A DNA stretch of 32,696 nt from Bacteroidales bacterium (GTDB lineage Bacteria; Bacteroidota; Bacteroidia; Bacteroidales; G3-4614), in the NCBI GenBank assembly GCA_017935575.1, contig JAGBHI010000013.1:1-32696 (forward strand), given 5' to 3'. Of the stretch, positions 28,406 through 32,696 are shown piece by piece; the first letter of the stretch is position 1, and each line of letters begins with the position of its first letter. Below the pieces are notes generated by a model. That model worked only from the letters and a program-made list of their open reading frames with translations, had not been told where the DNA came from and did no database searches. The position numbers were made by a program, and so were the translations under genes.

Positions 28406-29842
28406 ATGGAAGATAATAAAAAAAGAAATCGTTTTGCAGGGATAAAAAAATCGAGATGGATACGTTTCTCTCTCGCATCACTGCTTTTAATTGCGTTTAC
28501 AATATGGTGTAGCAATTACTATTTGTTATTTTTACTTATTCTGTTTGTTGATATATACTTAACCGAGTATATACCTTGGAGAGCATGGAAAAAAATCAAA
28601 AATCCCACACTGCGTAAGGTATTTGAGTGGACAGATGCTATTCTTTACGCACTTGTAGCTGTATATTTGATAAACAACTTTATTTTTCAAAACTACAAGA
28701 TACCCTCTTCATCACTTGAAAAATCGTTGTTGGTGGGCGACTATCTATTAGTAAGTAAATTGAGTTATGGACCAAGAGTTCCTATGACTCCGCTATCTTT
28801 TCCGTTAGCACAACACACTATGCCTATACTCAATTGTAAATCTTATATTGAGAACCCTCAATTAGATTATAAAAGATTAAAAGGCACAGGAGAGATAAAA
28901 CGTGGCGATATTGTAGTTTTTAACTTTCCTGCAGGAGATACAGTAACTACAAAGGTTGCAAACCCTGACTACTACACGTTATGCTATAGCGAAGGCAAAG
29001 AGTTTATACTAAAAAATAAAGATATCTTCGGAGATATTATATACCGCCCCGTTGACCGTCGCGAAAACTACGTTAAACGATGCGTAGGTATGCCGGGAGA
29101 CACTTTTGAGATACGAAATAATCAGATATATATAAACTCAATAGCTGCTGAAAACCCGACAAATTTACAGTTCAATTATTACGTTATGTTATCGCGCTCT
29201 GACCTCAGACTAACCGATAAACAGTTTGAAGAGTTAGGAGTATCGGTTGCCGACCGCACTGCAATAATAAACGATTACAGATATAACGATATTCTTAGAT
29301 ACTTGGGATTTGAAACAAACGAGCAAGGAGCGTATAATCCTGTATATCGTATGCCTCTTACAAATGATGCGATAGAGAAGTTGAATTCAATGCCAATAGT
29401 TGCAAAAATAGTTCAAGAACCGGGCGACCTTTTCGGAGGCGAGGTGTATCCTTTAGGGGTAAGAAAATGGAGCCGGGCAAATTATGGTCCATTATGGATT
29501 CCTCAAAGGGGAGCAACAATTGCTCTTACTCCTGACAATTGGGACATATACGAAAGAGTTATTCGTAATTATGAAGGAAATGATACTGCCGTAAAAGATG
29601 GTAAAATATATATAAATGGTGAGCCTGCCAATAGTTATACATTCAAAATGGACTACTACTATATGTTAGGCGATAACCGTGACAACTCTGCCGACAGCCG
29701 TTATTGGGGATTTGTTCCCGAAGACCACATCGTAGGCAAACCCCTATTTGTATGGCTATCACTTGACCCCGACAAGAGTATCTTTAACGGAGGTATCAGA
29801 TTTAACCGTTTGTTCCGCTCGGTTGAAGAGTTGGTAAAATAG
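28406..29842 (+). CDS. lepB: Signal peptidase I
   Basis: This inner-membrane serine/lysine protease removes signal peptides of exported proteins. Membrane segments near 18-56 and 76-94 precede the catalytic box IPSSSLEKSLLVGD (99-112), where Ser103 is the nucleophile; the usual Met after it is Leu104. Lys224 in VKRCVGMPGD is the general base. GDNRDNSADSR (422-432) closes the active site. About 190 residues separate the Lys box from GDNRD, including a second IYING-type repeat (about 401-405). This makes the protein 478 residues, the long form typical of Bacteroidota. It follows dapB by 11 bases and precedes the WbqC-like gene by 7. Confidence 0.94.
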   Translation: MEDNKKRNRFAGIKKSRWIRFSLASLLLIAFTIWCSNYYLLFLLILFVDIYLTEYIPWRAWKKIKNPTLRKVFEWTDAILYALVAVYLINNFIFQNYKIPSSSLEKSLLVGDYLLVSKLSYGPRVPMTPLSFPLAQHTMPILNCKSYIENPQLDYKRLKGTGEIKRGDIVVFNFPAGDTVTTKVANPDYYTLCYSEGKEFILKNKDIFGDIIYRPVDRRENYVKRCVGMPGDTFEIRNNQIYINSIAAENPTNLQFNYYVMLSRSDLRLTDKQFEELGVSVADRTAIINDYRYNDILRYLGFETNEQGAYNPVYRMPLTNDAIEKLNSMPIVAKIVQEPGDLFGGEVYPLGVRKWSRANYGPLWIPQRGATIALTPDNWDIYERVIRNYEGNDTAVKDGKIYINGEPANSYTFKMDYYYMLGDNRDNSADSRYWGFVPEDHIVGKPLFVWLSLDPDKSIFNGGIRFNRLFRSVEELVK

Positions 29843-29849
29843 TTTTGGC

Positions 29850-30470
29850 ATGATTATATTAACCCCTTCATACTCTGCCCCAATATCGTATTACAGGGTG
29901 CTTAACAACCACCCCGTAACAATAGAGAGTTGTTGCAATTATCAAAAGCAGAGCTACAGAAACAGGTGCCGAATAGCTACCGAAGCAGGGGTTATGACCT
30001 TAAGTATTCCCGTAGAGAAAGCAAGCGGAAAAATATTTACACGAGATGTCAGAATATCATCGCACGACAATTGGCAACATCTGCATTGGAGTGCTATATA
30101 TTCGGCATATCAATCATCGCCATATTTTGAATATTACGAAGAGGAGTTGCGCCCATTCTTTGAACCAAATAAATTTGAGTTTTTATACGATTTTAATATT
30201 GAGCTACAAAATACTATTTGCTCATTACTAAATATAAAACCTCAAATCGAGTATAGTAAAGAGTATATACAACCTCAAGAAGGAGACATTGATTTGCGCG
30301 AAATAATACACCCTAAACGACCTGTTTTTGAACAAGAAAAATTATTACCCTACTATCAGGTATTCTCTCAAAGACATGGATTTATACCAGACCTCTCAAT
30401 ATTTGACCTCCTTTTTAATATGGGACCTGAAAGCATATTTTTGCTGATGGATACTCCGCGTCAATTGTAA
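29850..30470 (+). CDS. WbqC-like family protein
   Basis: This 206-residue soluble protein matches the WbqC-like family: TPSYSAPISYYRVL near the N-terminus, NYQKQSYRNRCRI at about 28-40, and the tail IFDLLFNMGPESIFLL. Some members are tied to surface-sugar (O-antigen) synthesis, but the biochemical role is unsettled. No membrane segment or signal peptide is seen. It lies between lepB (7 bases) and the MFS gene (12 bases) in the same direction, a pairing with lepB that I recall from other Bacteroidales. Confidence 0.82.
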   Translation: MIILTPSYSAPISYYRVLNNHPVTIESCCNYQKQSYRNRCRIATEAGVMTLSIPVEKASGKIFTRDVRISSHDNWQHLHWSAIYSAYQSSPYFEYYEEELRPFFEPNKFEFLYDFNIELQNTICSLLNIKPQIEYSKEYIQPQEGDIDLREIIHPKRPVFEQEKLLPYYQVFSQRHGFIPDLSIFDLLFNMGPESIFLLMDTPRQL

Positions 30471-30482
30471 AAATAGTTCACA

Positions 30483-31676
30483 ATGGAGAGAGAGAAATTA
30501 TTTAATAGAAACTTTCTGTTGGTGTTGGCAGGAAACTTTTTACTATTCTTTGCCTTCTTTACAATACTACCCATACTTCCAATATATATGCAACAAGAGT
30601 ATGCTGCAACTCATACCGAAATTGGAGTTGTACTATCTTTATACACCATAACTGCATTGATAATCCGTCCATTTGCAGGGTTTATATTAGATACTCTTCC
30701 TCGCCACCCTATGCAGTTGTTATTTTACGGACTTTTTACCCTTACATTCTGTACATATCTGATACCGGGCAATATGATTATATTTGCCATAATCAGAGCT
30801 GTTCATGGACTTATATTCGGATTTATAACCGTAGCTAACAGCACTGTGGCAATAGATGTTCTTGCCCCCTCACGAAGAAACGAAGGTATAGGATATTATG
30901 GTATAAGCAACAATATCGGTATGGCTTTAGGCCCTACAATATCATTTACCGTTTACAACTTTTTTGACTCCTATAATGCCCTCTTTATTTGTGCTTTTAT
31001 AGCCTGCCTCATTGGATTTATTCTTGTGACAAGTGTAAAAATGCCTCAACAACACAAAAAAGCAAAAGCCTCTATGGCTGAACGCAAGCCCATATCTCTT
31101 GACAGATTTTTCTTATTGAAAGGTACACACGAAAGCATAACATTTATGTTGCTCTCGTTCAGTTACGGAATACTATCAACCTATTTAGCCGTATATGCTC
31201 GCGATGAAGTGGGTATTGATAATAGTACAGGACCCTTCTTTATGCTCATGGCATTAGGCTTGATAAGTGCGCGTATAAGCAATGGCCCTCATTTGCGAAA
31301 AGATAGAGTTATTCAACTTATCACAGCAGGAATGATAGGACTTTTTATAGGTTATGCAATGTTTATATTCCTTGCTACTCCAATAGCATTTTATGCCTCG
31401 GCTTTTGTATTGGGCTTCTCATATGGTATGATATGCCCATCGGTACAAACTATGTTTATAAACCTTGCGCCATCTGACCGACGAAGCACTGCAAACTCAA
31501 CATATCTTACATCATGGGACGTTGGTGTTGGAATAGGTGTTGTAGTGGGTGGAGCAATTGCCGATTTGCATAGTTACAGAGCAGCATATATGGTAGGAGT
31601 AGTATTAATAGCCTTTGCTCTCATGCAGTTCATAAAAGTTGCTGCTCCATATTTTATAAAGAACAGATTGAGGTAA
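30483..31676 (+). CDS. Major facilitator superfamily transporter
   Basis: This 397-residue inner-membrane carrier has about 12 hydrophobic helices. A motif-A-like loop, RPFAGFILD (about 61-69), lies between helices 2 and 3. A motif typical of drug or sugar efflux members follows, DVLAPSRRNEGIGYYGI (about 122-138). The central loop near residues 185-205 is basic and links the two six-helix halves. The substrate cannot be told from sequence; efflux is more likely than uptake given the resemblance to arabinose-efflux-type permeases. It is the last gene of the dapB operon. No strong terminator is seen before nagA, only a weak CAACT/AGTTG stem. Confidence 0.85.
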   Translation: MEREKLFNRNFLLVLAGNFLLFFAFFTILPILPIYMQQEYAATHTEIGVVLSLYTITALIIRPFAGFILDTLPRHPMQLLFYGLFTLTFCTYLIPGNMIIFAIIRAVHGLIFGFITVANSTVAIDVLAPSRRNEGIGYYGISNNIGMALGPTISFTVYNFFDSYNALFICAFIACLIGFILVTSVKMPQQHKKAKASMAERKPISLDRFFLLKGTHESITFMLLSFSYGILSTYLAVYARDEVGIDNSTGPFFMLMALGLISARISNGPHLRKDRVIQLITAGMIGLFIGYAMFIFLATPIAFYASAFVLGFSYGMICPSVQTMFINLAPSDRRSTANSTYLTSWDVGVGIGVVVGGAIADLHSYRAAYMVGVVLIAFALMQFIKVAAPYFIKNRLR

Positions 31677-31733
31677 AAACAACTATTTCTCAAAAAAAAG
31701 TTGAAAATAATCGTTAATAAACAATTATTTAAA

Positions 31734-31741
31734 TACCTTTG
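31734..31741 (+). promoter_or_regulatory. nagA promoter -7 element
   Basis: TACCTTTG is a perfect TAnnTTTG match, identical to the two promoters at 9590 and 9736 that serve the other amino-sugar genes. It would give a leader of about 80 bases. Confidence 0.62.
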
Positions 31742-31756
31742 TAGTTGACGAACGTT

Positions 31757-31792
31757 ATGACCGTTGCGTTTTGCAACGCCTCGCCCGCCTAA
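31757..31792 (+). other. G+C-rich leader segment of nagA with hairpin and 11-codon micro-ORF
   Basis: Just after the predicted start of transcription, CGTTGC (31762-31767) and GCAACG (31773-31778) form a perfect 6-base stem with a 5-base loop. The same stretch encodes ATG-initiated MTVAFCNASPA, ending at TAA 31792. The segment is clearly richer in G+C than nearby intergenic DNA. Translation is unproven. Confidence 0.35.
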
Positions 31793-31827
31793 ATGACTGA
31801 AAAATAAAGATTAACATAACATTCATT

Positions 31828-32696
31828 ATGCTTAAACAAATTATCAATGGTAAGATTCTGACCCCACAAGGTTGGTTAAAGGACGGTTCTGTTATTATTC
31901 GTGATAACAAAATTCTTGAGGTTACAAACTGCGACCTCGCTGTAATTGGAGCTGAGGTAATTGACGCTAAGGGTATGTATGTAGTGCCCGGTGGCGTTGA
32001 GATACACATTCATGGTGGTGGCGGTTGCGATTTTATGGAGGGTACTGAAGAGGCTTTCCGTGGAGCAATTAAGGCTCATATGAAACACGGAACAACAAGT
32101 ATTTTCCCAACTTTATCGTCATCAACAGTTCCTATGATTGAGGCTGCTGCTGAGGTATGTACTAAACTTATGGCAGAACCTAACAGCCCTGTACTTGGTC
32201 TTCACCTTGAGGGACACTACCTAAATATGGCTATGGCAGGTGGTCAAATCCCCGAGAATATTAAAGATCCTGACCCTAACGAATATATTCCCCTTGTAGA
32301 GAAATGGAACTGTATTAAACGCTGGGACGCTGCTCCCGAATTGCCCGGAGCAATGCAATTTGGTAAATATATCACATCAAAGGGTATTCTTGCATCAGTA
32401 GCACACACTCAAGCGGAGTATGACGATATACATGCAGCTCATAAAAACGGTTACACCCACGCAACACACTTCTATAATGCGATGCCCGGTTTCCACAAAC
32501 GCCGTGAGTATAAATACGAAGGTACAGTAGAGAGTATCTATCTACACGAAGATATGACCGTTGAGGTTGTTGCCGATGGTATTCACGTGCCACCCACAAT
32601 ATTGCGTTTGATACACCATATTAAAGGTGTTGAGCGTGCTTGTGTTATAACCGATGCCCTTGCATGTGCAGCAAGCGACAGCACAACAGCATTTGA
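31828..32696 (+). CDS. nagA: N-acetylglucosamine-6-phosphate deacetylase, 3' end outside the window
   Basis: The frame runs open from ATG 31828 to the right edge, giving 289 residues and two extra bases. It removes acetate from N-acetylglucosamine-6-phosphate, supplying the substrate of NagB. Amidohydrolase signatures are in order: HIHGGGG (60-66), Glu128 in LHLEGHYL, His193 in VAHTQAEY, His214 in ATHFYNAMP, DGIH (250-253) and the catalytic Asp276 in ITDALAC. The family usually runs to about 380-390 residues, so roughly a quarter is missing. It has its own promoter and follows the MFS gene by 151 bases. Confidence 0.93.
   Translation, partial: MLKQIINGKILTPQGWLKDGSVIIRDNKILEVTNCDLAVIGAEVIDAKGMYVVPGGVEIHIHGGGGCDFMEGTEEAFRGAIKAHMKHGTTSIFPTLSSSTVPMIEAAAEVCTKLMAEPNSPVLGLHLEGHYLNMAMAGGQIPENIKDPDPNEYIPLVEKWNCIKRWDAAPELPGAMQFGKYITSKGILASVAHTQAEYDDIHAAHKNGYTHATHFYNAMPGFHKRREYKYEGTVESIYLHEDMTVEVVADGIHVPPTILRLIHHIKGVERACVITDALACAASDSTTAF

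Overview
The window looks like an ordinary chromosomal stretch of an AT-rich member of the Bacteroidota, most likely the order Bacteroidales. The protein families fit this: DUF2851, a WbqC-like protein beside a long two-lobed LepB, and a NagB/PIG-L fusion. So do the TAnnTTTG-type -7 promoter elements, the general lack of Shine-Dalgarno sequences, and two secreted proteins ending in type IX secretion (T9SS) sorting domains. The T9SS cargo argues against Bacteroides itself and towards a T9SS-bearing family. Genus cannot be fixed from the sequence alone. I saw no rRNA, tRNA, CRISPR array, insertion sequence or prophage.

Layout. 122-1958 (+): a rhomboid protease overlapping a membrane-anchored endonuclease/exonuclease/phosphatase protein. 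1961-5878 (-): parE, coaD and an S41 protease, overlapping end to end. 6044-9507 (-): nagB, an SDR epimerase and nadB. 9789-13417 (+): a NagB-like/PIG-L fusion and adenine deaminase, divergent from nagB. 13479-13598: a 120-bp imperfect palindrome between convergent ade and gyrB. 13628-15577 (-): gyrB. 15765-23264 (-): metK, a CPA2 antiporter with a stress-protein tail, a 1055-residue T9SS serine protease and an outer-membrane barrel protein, with a SAM-II riboswitch in front of metK. 23442-24806 (-): type II NADH dehydrogenase. 25099-26316 (+): a seven-bladed propeller T9SS protein. 26407-27636 (-): a divergent DUF2851 protein. 27681-31676 (+): dapB, lepB, a WbqC-like protein and an MFS transporter. 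31828 to the right edge (+): nagA, cut by the window.

How the genes fit together. Amino-sugar catabolism is covered by nagA, nagB and the NagB-like/PIG-L protein. Its NagB domain has lost the catalytic residues while intact nagB is transcribed divergently next door. SAM synthesis sits under a SAM-sensing leader, and the three genes downstream of metK show no terminator separating them from it. Topology control is present as both ParE and GyrB, but neither A subunit is here.

No gene-free stretch exceeds 300 bases. The longest are 9508-9788 (divergent promoters and a candidate operator) and 24807-25098 (ndh promoter, otherwise AT-rich). I found no clear undescribed multi-gene system. The best leads are the degenerate NagB fusion, the SAM-II-led operon carrying a secreted protease, the palindromic element, the nagA leader and the altered DUF2851 protein.
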